The notes under the pieces were generated by a model. That model saw only the letters and a list, made by a program, of their open reading frames with translations, did not search any database and was not told where the DNA came from. Shown here in pieces: positions 1-8,542 of a DNA stretch of 64,000 nt. Location of the stretch: contig JADHTB010000011.1 of the NCBI GenBank assembly GCA_016776605.1, positions 56,198 to 120,197 of the forward strand, written 5' to 3'. How positions within the stretch are numbered: position 1 is the first letter of the stretch; the number at the start of each line of letters is the position of its first letter. Both the position numbers and the translations under genes were made by a program. This DNA is from Alphaproteobacteria bacterium (GTDB lineage Bacteria > Pseudomonadota > Alphaproteobacteria > GCA-2731375).

Positions 1-1406
1 AGGACCCGCCAGACCCGGCGGGCGCCGCAGCCGCCGCGAAATTCGCCGGCCCCGCCGCTATCCGCCAGCACCGAATATTCCTCCACCCGCACCGGAAAGC
101 TCATTTCCAAAACCTCGACAGGGGTGTTCATCATGTTGGAAATGCCGGCGGCAACGCAATTGATGCCATCCTTGGTGGGCCGGGCGCCGAAACCGCCCTT
201 GATGGATTCGTAACTGACGTAGCGTTCGCCGTTGCGATAATCGACGCCGCCCAGGGTCAGCACCGACGAGGTGCCCTGCGAGCAGGCCATGACCCGTTCG
301 GGCAGGAATTCATAAAGGGCGCCGAACAACATGTCGGCAACCCGATGGGACATTTCATGGTTGGCATAGACCACAGGCGCGGGAAAGGCCGCATTCACGA
401 CCGAGGCTTCGGGCGCCAGCACCGTGATAGCGCGCCAACAGCCCGAATTGGGCGGGATCATACCGTTCGGGTCGACCACCATTTTTACCGTGGTATAGAC
501 CCCCGATGCGGTTACCGACAGGGGCGCGTTCATGGGCCCGGCCACCTGTGGGTCGGAGCCCGCGAAATCCACCGTCAGGCTATCGCCGGTCTTGATGGCC
601 CGCATGCGGACCGTGAAGATATCGTCTTCCACCGCACCCGGTTCCAAAATGCCGTCGCCGTCACAAAAATCCTCGAAACTGCCCGTCCCGTCGGGCAGTT
701 CAGACAGGAATGTCCGCATCATGGATTCGGAATAGTCCATCACTTCGGCCATGATACGGCGCAGATTCTCGACGCCATATTTCTCCGCCAGTTCGGACAA
801 CCGCGCGCTACCGCGCCGGTTTGCCGCGATCTGGGCGTTCATGTCGCCCCGGCGTTCGCTGGGGGTGCGCACGTTGGTGAAAATAATAGTGTCCACATCC
901 CGGTTCAAAACGCCCGCCGCATACAGCCGGGTGGGGGGCAGGCGCAGACCTTCGCCAAATATTTCCGTCACCGCGCCATAGCTGCCCGGCGTGGCGCTGC
1001 CCACGTCCGGCCAATGGGCCCGCACACAGGCAAAGCCCAGGATCTCGCCCTTATGAAAGGACGGCGAAACCACGTTTACGTCCGGCAGATGGGAGCCGCC
1101 AAAATAGGGATCGTTGTGGATGAAGACATCGCCTTCCTCGAAACTCTCGAAGGCCTCGATCACCGCCTTTACCGCATCAGGCATGGAACCCAGATGGATC
1201 GGCAGATCCGGCCCCTGGGCGATCATTTCCCCGTGCGCATCGAACAGGCCGCAGGAATAATCGCCCGCCACTTTCAACAGCGGCGAATAGGCGGTCTTGG
1301 CCAGGACGATCTTCATTTCCTCGGCCGCCGCGTACAGGCTGTTTTTGACCACTTCGAAGGTGGCGGCGTCAGTTCTTACGGGAGGTTTGGTTTTATTAAG
1401 CGGCAT
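1..1406 (-). CDS. hyuB: Hydantoinase B / 5-oxoprolinase B subunit (3' end beyond window)
   Basis: Seen: an open minus-strand frame runs from an ATG at 1404-1406 off the left edge (468 codons visible). It begins MPLNKTKPPVRTDAATFEVV and carries family features such as HNDPYFGGSHLPD near residue 95 and a glycine-rich GGFGARPTKDG stretch near residue 410. Known: HyuB works with HyuA in ATP-dependent opening of hydantoin, 5-oxoproline or related cyclic amides in the cytoplasm. The start overlaps the hyuA stop by 11 bp, so the two are translationally coupled. Typical length is 520-580 residues, so roughly the last fifth is missing only because of the window edge. The exact substrate cannot be read from sequence. 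Confidence 0.9.
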   Translation of the reverse strand, partial: MPLNKTKPPVRTDAATFEVVKNSLYAAAEEMKIVLAKTAYSPLLKVAGDYSCGLFDAHGEMIAQGPDLPIHLGSMPDAVKAVIEAFESFEEGDVFIHNDPYFGGSHLPDVNVVSPSFHKGEILGFACVRAHWPDVGSATPGSYGAVTEIFGEGLRLPPTRLYAAGVLNRDVDTIIFTNVRTPSERRGDMNAQIAANRRGSARLSELAEKYGVENLRRIMAEVMDYSESMMRTFLSELPDGTGSFEDFCDGDGILEPGAVEDDIFTVRMRAIKTGDSLTVDFAGSDPQVAGPMNAPLSVTASGVYTTVKMVVDPNGMIPPNSGCWRAITVLAPEASVVNAAFPAPVVYANHEMSHRVADMLFGALYEFLPERVMACSQGTSSVLTLGGVDYRNGERYVSYESIKGGFGARPTKDGINCVAAGISNMMNTPVEVLEMSFPVRVEEYSVLADSGGAGEFRGGCGARRVWRV

Positions 1407-3480
1407 TATTGTTCTCCATAAGAATATGACCGGCGTCACTCATTCGCGCCTGCCAGCCCGGCGGGATGACAATGGTGGTATCCACCGCCTCGATCACCGC
1501 CGGTCCGGAAACCTCCGACCCCACACCCAGCTTGGCGCAGTCATGGATGGCGCAGTCAACGCGCCCGCCTTGGCGAAACCAGACCGAGCGGCTGCCCTTG
1601 CGCGCATCTTCGCCCGAACCGGCGCTATGGCTCAGTTTGATTTTTTCAAACCGTCCGATGGCGGTCAGGCGCAGGTTGACCATTTGGATGGCTTCCTCGC
1701 GGTTTTCATGGCCGTAGGTCAGATAATGTTTCTTGTGAAATTGATCAGCCAGTTCGGTCAGGGTTTCATTCGTCACCGGACCGGAACGGGCTGGTATGGT
1801 CAATTCATAGGCTTGCCGGCCATAGCGCAGGTCGGCGGCGCGCTCCAACACCCAATCCGCCTCGGGTATTTTTGCCGCTTTCAGCATCTGCCGGGCCGAG
1901 GCCTCCATCTCGCCATAGGCCGCGTTCACCGCATCGGGCGTGGCCGCCGCCAGGGGGGTGAAATGGGTTTTCACGTAGTCCCGCTTCAGATCCGTGGCAA
2001 CCAGACCCAGGGCGGAAAAGCCGCCTGGGATGGGCGGAATGATGACCTCGCGAATGCCCAGTTCGGCTGCTAGTTCAGCCGCATGCATGGGCCCCGCGCC
2101 GCCAAAGGCGACCAGGCTGAATTCCCGTGCGTCGTGGCCGCGCTCCACCGAGACGATGCGCAACGCTTCCGCCATGGAGGCGTTGACCACGTTAAGCACG
2201 CCGGCGGCGGCGGCATCGACGCTGATGCCCAGGGGGGTGGCCAGATGTTCCTGGATCGCCGCTATCGCCTTGTCGGCGCGAATGGCCAAACGGCCGGCCA
2301 ACAGGGCCTTTGAATCCAGATAGCCCAGGCACAAATTGCAATCGGTCACCGTCGGCATGGTGCCGCCGGCGTCGTAACAGACTGGTCCCGGCTCGGCGCC
2401 GGCACTTTGCGGTCCCACCTTCAACGACCCGCCGGGATCGATCCAGGCGATGGAGCCGCCACCGGCACTGACCTCGGCCAGATCGATGACCGGCACGCGA
2501 ATAGGATGGCCGGTACCATTCATCCAACGATTGGCGTTGCCGTCGCCACCCACTTCGTATTCCGAGGTTGTTTCCACCAGGCCATCCTTGATCAGGCTGG
2601 CTTTCGCCGTGGTGCCACCCATGTCGAACGACAGCAAATTCGGTTTGTCCAGTTGGCGGCCAATCAGGGCGGCGGCGATAACGCCGGCGGCGGGGCCGGA
2701 CTCGATGGCCATCGCCGGCATCTTCAAACCCTCGGCCACATCGAACACGCCGCCCGAGGACCCCATGACGTAAAGTTTGGGCAGGCCCATGTCCCCGGTC
2801 GCAGCTTCCAATCGCCGTAGATAGGATTCCAGGATGGGCCCCACATAGGCACAGACGGCGGTGGTGGAGGCGCGTTCGAATTCGCGGATTTCCGGCAGCA
2901 CTTCCGATGACAGAAAGACCGGCACATCCGGCAATGCGGCGCGCAATTTCTCGCCAATGCGGCGCTCGTGCACATCGTTCAAGAAGGAAAACATCAGCGA
3001 GACGGCGATCGCTTCGATCTTGTTCGCGCGCGCGAAATCGATGATGGCATCGATATCTCCCTCATCCAGGGGCGTCACGATCTCGCCGGCGGCATCCAGC
3101 CGTTCGTTAACTTCCAGGCGGCAATAGCGTGGCACCAATAGCGACGGGGCGTCCTGAAACAGATCATACAGGCTGGGCCGGGACGAGCGCCGTAGTTCCA
3201 GCACATCGCGGAAGCCCTTGGTCGAGACCAGCATGGCATGGGCGCCCTTGCCCTCCAATATGGCGTTGGTGACGACCGTGGTCGCATGGGACAGCAATGA
3301 CACGTCATTCGCGGCGATGGCATGTTCCTGCAGGGCGATGGACAATGCCTGTACCACGCCCTGGCCAAAATCCCGCGGTGTGGTCGGCACCTTGGCGATG
3401 CCGATCTGTCCTGTTTCTTCGTCCACCAAGGCAACATCCGTAAAGGTGCCACCAATATCCACGCCTACCCGCCAACTCAT
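1396..3480 (-). CDS. hyuA: Hydantoinase A / 5-oxoprolinase A subunit (N-methylhydantoinase-like)
   Basis: ATP-binding partner of HyuB in ATP-dependent hydrolysis of a cyclic amide. Seen: an N-terminal actin-like phosphate motif GVDIGGTFTDVAL (about residues 5-17), a second ATPase motif LLSFDMGGTTAKA near residue 290, and a C-terminal hydantoinase A region; 694 residues, normal for the family. A GTG nine bases upstream also opens the frame, but the ATG at 3478-3480 sits 8 nt after a strong GGGAGG ribosome-binding site, so I start there. The gene is followed by hyuB with an 11-bp overlap. No adjacent racemase or carbamoylase is seen inside the window, so hydantoin versus oxoproline specificity is open. 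Confidence 0.92.
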   Translation of the reverse strand: MSWRVGVDIGGTFTDVALVDEETGQIGIAKVPTTPRDFGQGVVQALSIALQEHAIAANDVSLLSHATTVVTNAILEGKGAHAMLVSTKGFRDVLELRRSSRPSLYDLFQDAPSLLVPRYCRLEVNERLDAAGEIVTPLDEGDIDAIIDFARANKIEAIAVSLMFSFLNDVHERRIGEKLRAALPDVPVFLSSEVLPEIREFERASTTAVCAYVGPILESYLRRLEAATGDMGLPKLYVMGSSGGVFDVAEGLKMPAMAIESGPAAGVIAAALIGRQLDKPNLLSFDMGGTTAKASLIKDGLVETTSEYEVGGDGNANRWMNGTGHPIRVPVIDLAEVSAGGGSIAWIDPGGSLKVGPQSAGAEPGPVCYDAGGTMPTVTDCNLCLGYLDSKALLAGRLAIRADKAIAAIQEHLATPLGISVDAAAAGVLNVVNASMAEALRIVSVERGHDAREFSLVAFGGAGPMHAAELAAELGIREVIIPPIPGGFSALGLVATDLKRDYVKTHFTPLAAATPDAVNAAYGEMEASARQMLKAAKIPEADWVLERAADLRYGRQAYELTIPARSGPVTNETLTELADQFHKKHYLTYGHENREEAIQMVNLRLTAIGRFEKIKLSHSAGSGEDARKGSRSVWFRQGGRVDCAIHDCAKLGVGSEVSGPAVIEAVDTTIVIPPGWQARMSDAGHILMENNNAA

Positions 3481-3582
3481 ACGCACCACCTCCCAGTGAA
3501 CAAATAGCCCGGTGGTCCCGTATTCCAGGGTTCTAATACGCCGAGCTGGCGTAAACCTTAACCGATTGCCGCCGCGTGAGCC

Positions 3583-3599
3583 AACCCGTTGACCGGGTT
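3583..3599. terminator. Hairpin downstream of dgkA
   Basis: AACCCG (3583-3588) and CGGGTT (3594-3599) form a 6-bp stem with a 5-nt loop, 18 bp beyond the dgkA stop codon. No U-tract follows on either strand, so it is a weak candidate for termination of the dgkA transcript. The rest of 3490-3616 is the presumed hyuA promoter region with no clear motif. Confidence 0.3.
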
Positions 3600-3616
3600 T
3601 ATCCGACCTAATGTTG

Positions 3617-3952
3617 CTAGAGCAGCACCAATGCCCAGGTCACGACAACGCCTACCAGACTGACGAAGACGGCGGCCGAGGCAACGTCCTTGGCCTGCTT
3701 GGACAGGGGATGGATTTCCGGGCCGATGCGGTCGATCGCCGCCTCCACCGCGCTGTTCATCAGTTCAACGATCAGCACCGGCAATAATGAACCGACCAGC
3801 AGGGCGCGCTCCACGCCGCTCTCACCCAGCCAAATTCCCAATGGCGCCAGGATCACGAACAGCATCACTTCCTGACGAAAGGCAGGCTCGGTCCGCCAGG
3901 CGGAGGCCAGGCCCATCAGGGAATATCGGGTTGCATTATAGAGGCGTAACAT
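3617..3952 (-). CDS. dgkA: Diacylglycerol kinase (DgkA family)
   Basis: Small integral inner-membrane kinase that phosphorylates diacylglycerol to phosphatidic acid. Seen: 111 residues, three hydrophobic segments (about 28-46, 50-66, 90-110) and the family signature ELMNSAVEAAIDRIG near residues 63-77, which holds the catalytic Glu and the metal-binding Glu/Asn. The start is 6 bp after the stop of the sulfatase-fold transferase gene, so they form an operon. In E. coli DgkA recycles the diacylglycerol released when OpgB moves phosphoglycerol from phosphatidylglycerol onto glucans; the neighbour fits that role here. The last bases, TGCTCTAG, match the end of the dispersed repeat described elsewhere, which may be chance. 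Confidence 0.93.
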   Translation of the reverse strand: MLRLYNATRYSLMGLASAWRTEPAFRQEVMLFVILAPLGIWLGESGVERALLVGSLLPVLIVELMNSAVEAAIDRIGPEIHPLSKQAKDVASAAVFVSLVGVVVTWALVLL

Positions 3953-3958
3953 GGCGGC

Positions 3959-5887
3959 CTATCTCCAATGATAAGCGCCAGCATAGAACATTCTATGGGC
4001 TTCCTGGGTCTGGGCGATGGCTTCGCGTAGTATCGTGGGCTCGGGCGTCTCCGGTGGCGTCTCGGGGACGCCCGGCGTGAAGCGATAGCCTTCAACTTTG
4101 CCATTCGGTTCTATGACGACAATATGGCCCTGCCGGCCGTAGGCGATGGAAAAATTATGCGCAATGGCGATGCGGCCTCCACCTTTTTCCACCCGCCTCA
4201 GATCAACGCCAAAGAAGGGACTGTCGTAACTGAAGTCCAGCAGACCCATCAATGTGGGGATCAAATCCAACTGCGCGCCCAGGGTTTCGATCCGCCCCGG
4301 TTCGATATGTTTGGGCGCATAAAAAAGCAGGGGTACGCGGAACGAATGCACGGGAACCGACGCCGCGCCATTCACCTTGGTGCCATGATCGCCGACGAAT
4401 ATAAAAACCGTATCGGCGTACCACGGCTTTTCACGCGCCCGCTTGATGAAATCGACAAATGCCCATTGCGCATAGCGTGCGGTGTTTTGAATGCGGCCCA
4501 TGCGGTCGTCCCATTTGATGACCGTTTCCGGGAATTTGTAGGGCCGGTGATTGGACACGGTCATCATGGTTAAAAGGACCGGCTTGTTTTTCGCCGTCTC
4601 CTCGTCCATGCGGCGCAGGGCCTCGGTAAATAAATCTTCGTCCGAAACGCCCCATATGGTGCTGAAACTGTCATGCCGAACGTCGCTTTCACCCCAGACC
4701 TGATCAAAGCCAATGCCACTCCAAAAGGTTCCCATATTGTCGAAGCTGAGATTGCCGCCATACAGTACGGCGGTGCCGTAGCCGAACTGTTTCAGTAAAT
4801 GCGGCAGGGAATACATGCCGTCGGCGCCGGGGCGGCGGGTGGTGGCAATGCCTGGAATGGGGGCGAAGGCGGTCTCGGTCGCCTCCAGGCCACGAACGGT
4901 GCGGTCGCCGGAGGCGTAGATATTGGTGAACATCAAGCCATCCTTGGCCAAACGGTCCAGATCAGGCGATATCGAAACATCCAGGGTGTTGTCCAGGCTG
5001 TCGACGAAGACCGAACCATAGGTCTCCTCGGTCACCAGGACGATGTTCAAGCGTTTGGCCTTCGTGCCGTTATCGACACGGCGTAAAATGCCATGACGGT
5101 TTTTATCGGTTTCCAGAAAGGCCGTATTATCCTGCGCCACGATACTGCGCAGTATGGGCAGGGCTGTTGCACGCGGCATGGTCGGGTACGATCCGGCATA
5201 GTCCGTATCGTTGGTCAGGGCGGCCCTGGCCATGGTGACCAGACTGTTCTTGGCCAGCAGGTTTACTTCCCGGTTATCGGATGTGCGGGCGGGCAGGGCG
5301 CCGAGCATGACCACCGCCAGGGCAAGAACGGCCAAGCCGCGCCCCAGCCGGACGAAACGCCCGCCCCAATCACGATGCTCGGTGGGTCGTTGCAGAAACG
5401 CCCCAAGGGTCCTCCGGTTAGGCCACCAGAAGACCAGCGCGGCGATCAGAACAACAGGCAGGTAGTAGGAGAGGTTGAAGGATTCCTCCAGATTGCCGAT
5501 TACCTCTCTGGGGAACAGAAGGTAGTAAACCGCAATACCGTTGAAGCGTTCCGAAAATTCGTTCCAGAAAAAAACTTCGGCAATGAAGGTGAAAGTCATA
5601 ATAAACAAAAAGCCGACCACGATGCCGTGCCCGATGGGCCGCGTCAGGCGCCAGCGCCGGGTCCAGCCGGCCATGGACAGGGCGACGACCGTCAGCATTA
5701 TCGCCACCAGGCTATCGCTGATGACGCCCGATAAAAACGCCATGGCGTATCCAGCCGTGGCATCCCGCCAGCCGACGCTGACGATCTGCGTGGCGATGAT
5801 GGCGCGGCTGACGGTAAAGCCGGCGACAATAAAAAAACAAAGCCTCACCGCAATGGGAGAGCAAATGAGCAAACGTCTGTCGAACAT
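3959..5887 (-). CDS. LTA synthase / phosphoglycerol transferase family protein (sulfatase fold)
   Basis: Inner-membrane protein of 642 residues with about five N-terminal transmembrane segments (first at about 7-30, last ending near 200) and a periplasmic sulfatase-fold domain. Seen: the metal-binding strand LNIVLVTEETYG near residue 285, a nucleophile-type threonine in GDRTVRGLEA near residue 330, and a late metal motif FVGDHGTK near residue 500. Known: LtaS and OpgB take phosphoglycerol from phosphatidylglycerol and leave diacylglycerol. The 6-bp linkage to dgkA supports this reaction. In a Gram-negative cell the acceptor is more likely a periplasmic glucan or other glycan than lipoteichoic acid; that is inference. 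Phosphoethanolamine transfer is the main alternative. Confidence 0.85.
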   Translation of the reverse strand: MFDRRLLICSPIAVRLCFFIVAGFTVSRAIIATQIVSVGWRDATAGYAMAFLSGVISDSLVAIMLTVVALSMAGWTRRWRLTRPIGHGIVVGFLFIMTFTFIAEVFFWNEFSERFNGIAVYYLLFPREVIGNLEESFNLSYYLPVVLIAALVFWWPNRRTLGAFLQRPTEHRDWGGRFVRLGRGLAVLALAVVMLGALPARTSDNREVNLLAKNSLVTMARAALTNDTDYAGSYPTMPRATALPILRSIVAQDNTAFLETDKNRHGILRRVDNGTKAKRLNIVLVTEETYGSVFVDSLDNTLDVSISPDLDRLAKDGLMFTNIYASGDRTVRGLEATETAFAPIPGIATTRRPGADGMYSLPHLLKQFGYGTAVLYGGNLSFDNMGTFWSGIGFDQVWGESDVRHDSFSTIWGVSDEDLFTEALRRMDEETAKNKPVLLTMMTVSNHRPYKFPETVIKWDDRMGRIQNTARYAQWAFVDFIKRAREKPWYADTVFIFVGDHGTKVNGAASVPVHSFRVPLLFYAPKHIEPGRIETLGAQLDLIPTLMGLLDFSYDSPFFGVDLRRVEKGGGRIAIAHNFSIAYGRQGHIVVIEPNGKVEGYRFTPGVPETPPETPEPTILREAIAQTQEAHRMFYAGAYHWR

Positions 5888-6139
5888 GCTTACGGATTGA
5901 TCCTAGTTGGTCAAAAATCTATGCGAAGGGCGCCCGGCGGCCACGGCGAACCGACGTCCTATTAACATACGGCGTGGGTGCGGCCAACTCGCCTCATCGA
6001 TACTCGATTTCGCCACATGCTGCGCGCACCCCCGCTCTTGCCTTCAAGATGGGTAAAGCCGTCCGAGGAGACAAGCCGGAAACCACCTGCCTTTGGGATG
6101 GGCGTTTCAATTGCTCTGGGATTAAGTTAGAAGCAAGAC
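5888..6139. other. Intergenic region with nested inverted repeats
   Basis: Lies between two divergently transcribed genes. GGGTGCG at 5976-5982 pairs with CGCACCC at 6025-6031, and inside this a perfect ATCGA-TAC-TCGAT hairpin lies at 5996-6008. No convincing coding frame is present; the plus-strand open frame from 5974 has no recognisable content and overlaps pdeM in another frame. A short structured RNA or a divergent promoter region is possible; nothing in the sequence decides. Confidence 0.3.
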
Positions 6140-6820
6140 ATGTTGGTCAATGGCGCAGGGTTAGTCCCACATCATTCCGGGGCCTTGTTCTGGCCGGAAC
6201 AATCTTTGTTGATGGTCGCCGACCTGCATCTTGAAAAAGGTTCATCCAAGGCCGAGACCGGACATTTCCTACCACCCTATGACACGGCGGCCACGTTGCG
6301 CCGGCTGGCGGCGGTCGTCGCGGCACTTGATCCGGCCAGGGTGGCTTGCCTGGGCGACAGCTTTCACGACACCCGGGCAGAGGGGCGTTTGAGTTCGAGT
6401 GATCGGGAGGCAATCCAAGGCTTGACCCGCGCGCGCGAGTGGTTCTGGGTTGGCGGCAATCATGATCCCCACCCGCCAAAGCAGCTCGGCGGCAACGGGG
6501 TGGTGGAATTGAAACTGGGCCCACTGACCTTGCGGCATCGGGCGGTCGGAGGCGAGGCAGGAGAGATCGCCGGCCATTTGCACCCAAAGGCCAGCGTGCG
6601 CCTGCGGGGCCGGCGGTTAACCCGGCGCTGTTTTATTTCCGATGATCTGCGCGCCATCCTGCCGGCATTTGGTGCCTACGCCGGTGGCCTGGATGTGGGC
6701 GACCCTGCGTTCGGCGCAATATTTCCAGGATTATTCAAGGTCTATTTGCTGGGACAGGAGGGCGTCCATGCTTTTCCCTCCCGGCGTTTGGTTCCGCTAG
6801 CTGCCGAATACCCGCGATAG
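6140..6820 (+). CDS. pdeM: Ligase-associated metallophosphoesterase PdeM
   Basis: Calcineurin-like phosphoesterase of 226 residues. Seen: metal-binding motifs in order, VADLHLEKG (about residues 29-37), CLGDSFHD (72-79), VGGNHD (109-114) and AGHLHP (151-156), matching the DxH, GD, GNH and GHxH pattern. Known: pdeM is usually clustered with a Lhr-type helicase, an ATP-dependent DNA ligase and an exonuclease in a bacterial DNA-repair island. None of those partners is visible here, so the gene is either at the edge of a broken cluster or solitary. The start ATG has only a weak ribosome-binding site. The 3' end overlaps the convergent gene 6797-7372 by 24 bp. Confidence 0.85.
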   Translation: MLVNGAGLVPHHSGALFWPEQSLLMVADLHLEKGSSKAETGHFLPPYDTAATLRRLAAVVAALDPARVACLGDSFHDTRAEGRLSSSDREAIQGLTRAREWFWVGGNHDPHPPKQLGGNGVVELKLGPLTLRHRAVGGEAGEIAGHLHPKASVRLRGRRLTRRCFISDDLRAILPAFGAYAGGLDVGDPAFGAIFPGLFKVYLLGQEGVHAFPSRRLVPLAAEYPR

Positions 6821-7372
6821 CAAGCCGCGCCGCGATGGTTCGCCGCGCCGCGATGGCTCATAGACCGCAGCGGTTCTCTGCTGCTCCATCTGCTGCGCCA
6901 TGCGCATGATCTTGCGCTCCAACGGCGCCAGGGCCAGGCTGGCTCGTTCCGCCTTGGCCTCCGCTTCCTGCATCCGGCCTTGCATGGGGCCGACATGATC
7001 GCCCAGCTCCAAGGCGTTGATTTTGGCGTCGACGTTTTCTTCCAATTTGCGGATGCTTTCGACCACTGGCGCGATCGTCTCTTGCACGACGGCACGATCC
7101 ACGCCGGCGTCGTGCCCCTGATGCTGGGCCTGCAGGCGAATATCATCGGCCAGGGATTTGATTGCCTGGGTCAATTCGTTCAGCGGCAGGGCAGGTAGTT
7201 GATTGTTAGCAGGTTCAGCATCCTCGCCCTGAACCGACTGCTTGGCCGCGTTCATGATGGCGGCGTTCATCCATTCACCAATCGTTAGATTGGATTTTCG
7301 TGCCGCTACCTTCGCGGCCTCGCGGCATTCGGGGCGGACGCCCTTTACGCTCCATGGTGTTTGCTGTGCCAT
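6797..7372 (-). CDS. Conserved alphaproteobacterial protein with helical N-terminal motif and coiled coil
   Basis: 191 residues from the ATG at 7370-7372 (a TTG three codons upstream is less likely). Seen: the N-terminal stretch PWSVKGVRPECREAAKVAAR followed by KSNLTIGEWMNAAI resembles the short helical motif at the N-terminus of alphaproteobacterial polarity proteins such as PodJ and of SEL1-repeat peptidoglycan proteins. Residues about 80-170 are Ala/Glu/Arg-rich and look coiled-coil. The C-terminus is basic with EPSRRG duplicated. No enzymatic motif or membrane segment. Function unknown; a cytoplasmic structural or localisation role is inference. It is convergent with pdeM. Confidence 0.7.
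   Translation of the reverse strand: MAQQTPWSVKGVRPECREAAKVAARKSNLTIGEWMNAAIMNAAKQSVQGEDAEPANNQLPALPLNELTQAIKSLADDIRLQAQHQGHDAGVDRAVVQETIAPVVESIRKLEENVDAKINALELGDHVGPMQGRMQEAEAKAERASLALAPLERKIMRMAQQMEQQRTAAVYEPSRRGEPSRRGLLSRVFGS
6824..6859. repeat. 18-bp in-frame tandem duplication
   Basis: Two adjacent 18-bp copies (6824-6841 and 6842-6859) that differ at one base. On the minus strand they encode EPSRRG twice near the C-terminus of the gene at 6797-7372. One of several short tandem duplications in this window. Confidence 0.85.
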
Positions 7373-7400
7373 CGTAATCAAACCTGTAATTCATCGCTTA

Positions 7401-7437
7401 ATTAGTAGTACTGACTTTACATAAATAAACTACTAAT
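7401..7437. promoter_or_regulatory. Inverted repeat upstream of the gene at 6797-7372
   Basis: ATTAGTAG (7401-7408) and CTACTAAT (7430-7437) form a perfect 8-bp inverted repeat with a 21-bp AT-rich spacer, starting 29 bp upstream of the start codon at 7372. Its position suits an operator or a promoter feature. No cognate regulator is recognisable nearby. Confidence 0.35.
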
Positions 7438-7536
7438 GCGCCGCAATGCAATGTCATATAGGGCATTTTTAAGCCATAATATCAAAAGGTTAGGCGTAAG
7501 TAAATCGAGGTATGCCTTATGGGATATGGGCAGTAG

Positions 7537-7556
7537 TGCCGGGAAATACCCCGGCA
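7537..7556 (-). terminator. Hairpin just after the E1 beta gene
   Basis: TGCCGGG (7537-7543) and CCCGGCA (7550-7556) form a 7-bp GC-rich stem with a 6-nt loop, 8 bp beyond the E1 beta stop codon on the minus strand. The following minus-strand bases are not U-rich, so termination efficiency is uncertain. Confidence 0.4.
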
Positions 7557-7564
7557 TACTTTGT

Positions 7565-8542
7565 CTAAACCCCGGTTTGCCGCGCTGCGGTGGCAACGAT
7601 CTGCTCGGGTGTGATGCGCAACAAATCCTCCAACGGTTTGGCGTAAGAGATCGGGGCGCGGGGCGCGCCCATGCGGCATATTGGCGCGGTCAGCACATGG
7701 GCCATGTGTTCGGCCACCGTGGCGGCAATCTCAGCCCCGAAGCCGCCGGCCTGCACCGCCTCATGTACGACCATCAGACGTTTGGTTTTCGCCACCGAGG
7801 CAAAGACCATTTCCTGATCCCATGGCCATAGGGTGCGCAGGTCTATCACCTCGATCCCGATGCCCTGCTCTGCCGCCAACTCGGCGGCCTGTTCCGCCAC
7901 ACCAACCATTTTCGACCAGGTCACCAGGGTCAAGTCATCACCGGTCCGGGCTAGGCGCGCCGCGCCCAGGGGCACCAGATAGTCGGCATCGTCCGGTACT
8001 TCGCCTTGTAGGGCCCAGTTGTCTTTGTGTTCGATATAGATCACCGGATCGTCACAGCGGATCGCGGTTTTTAACAGGCCCTTGTTGTCGGCAGGGGTAT
8101 AGGGCGCGACGACGATCAGGCCGGGTATGTGGGCATACCAGGCTTCCAACGATTGTGAATGTTGCGCGGCGGAGGATCGCCACATGCCACTGGGCTGGCG
8201 GATCACCATGGGCACCCGGGCCTGACCACCAAACATGAAGCGCGCCTTGGCCGCCTGGTTCACCATTTCATCCACGGCGCACAGGGCAAAATCGGCGAAA
8301 CGCATTTCCACGATTGGCCGCGTGCCGACCAGCGCCGCGCCGACCGAGGCGCCCATGATGGTCGCCTCCGAGATGGGTGTGTCCGCGATACGCTCGGGGC
8401 CGAATTCTTCGAGCAAGCCACCATACTGACCGAACACGCCACCCCGGCCCAGATCTTCACCCAGGGCCCATACCCGCCGGTCCCGGCGCATTTCTTCCGC
8501 CACCGCCTGAAGGGCTGCTTCCTGATAGCTGATGGTGCTCAT
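7565..8542 (-). CDS. 2-oxo acid / acetoin dehydrogenase E1 component, beta subunit
   Basis: Transketolase-fold beta subunit of a thiamine-diphosphate dehydrogenase, 325 residues. Seen: GEDLGRGGVFGQYGGL near residue 30, RIADTPISEATIMG near 55, MRFADFALCAVDEMVNQAAK near 85 and the C-terminal transketolase domain (LVTWSKMVG, LRTLWPWD). The ATG at 8540-8542 overlaps the alpha-subunit stop codon as ATGA, so I use it in place of the upstream GTG in the same frame. With the alpha subunit it would decarboxylate a 2-oxo acid or acetoin and pass the acyl group to a lipoyl E2. No E2 or E3 gene is adjacent or anywhere in the window; the substrate is unknown. Confidence 0.88.
   Translation of the reverse strand: MSTISYQEAALQAVAEEMRRDRRVWALGEDLGRGGVFGQYGGLLEEFGPERIADTPISEATIMGASVGAALVGTRPIVEMRFADFALCAVDEMVNQAAKARFMFGGQARVPMVIRQPSGMWRSSAAQHSQSLEAWYAHIPGLIVVAPYTPADNKGLLKTAIRCDDPVIYIEHKDNWALQGEVPDDADYLVPLGAARLARTGDDLTLVTWSKMVGVAEQAAELAAEQGIGIEVIDLRTLWPWDQEMVFASVAKTKRLMVVHEAVQAGGFGAEIAATVAEHMAHVLTAPICRMGAPRAPISYAKPLEDLLRITPEQIVATAARQTGV

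Noticed and set aside
1396..1406. Frameshifted fusion of hyuA and hyuB
   Set aside because: Both genes have proper starts and stops and family-normal length; the 11-bp overlap is ordinary translational coupling.
345..1421. 358-codon plus-strand frame
   Set aside because: It is the antisense shadow of hyuB, His/Arg-rich without recognisable motifs. The same applies to other long opposite-strand frames across GC-rich genes.
5960..6120. Possible 6S RNA
   Set aside because: A CCGTCCGAG stretch recalls 6S RNA, but the long rod-like pairing and central bubble could not be traced; similarity is too short.
5974..6234. Small plus-strand ORF before pdeM
   Set aside because: Overlaps pdeM in another frame, has no ribosome-binding site and no recognisable domain.
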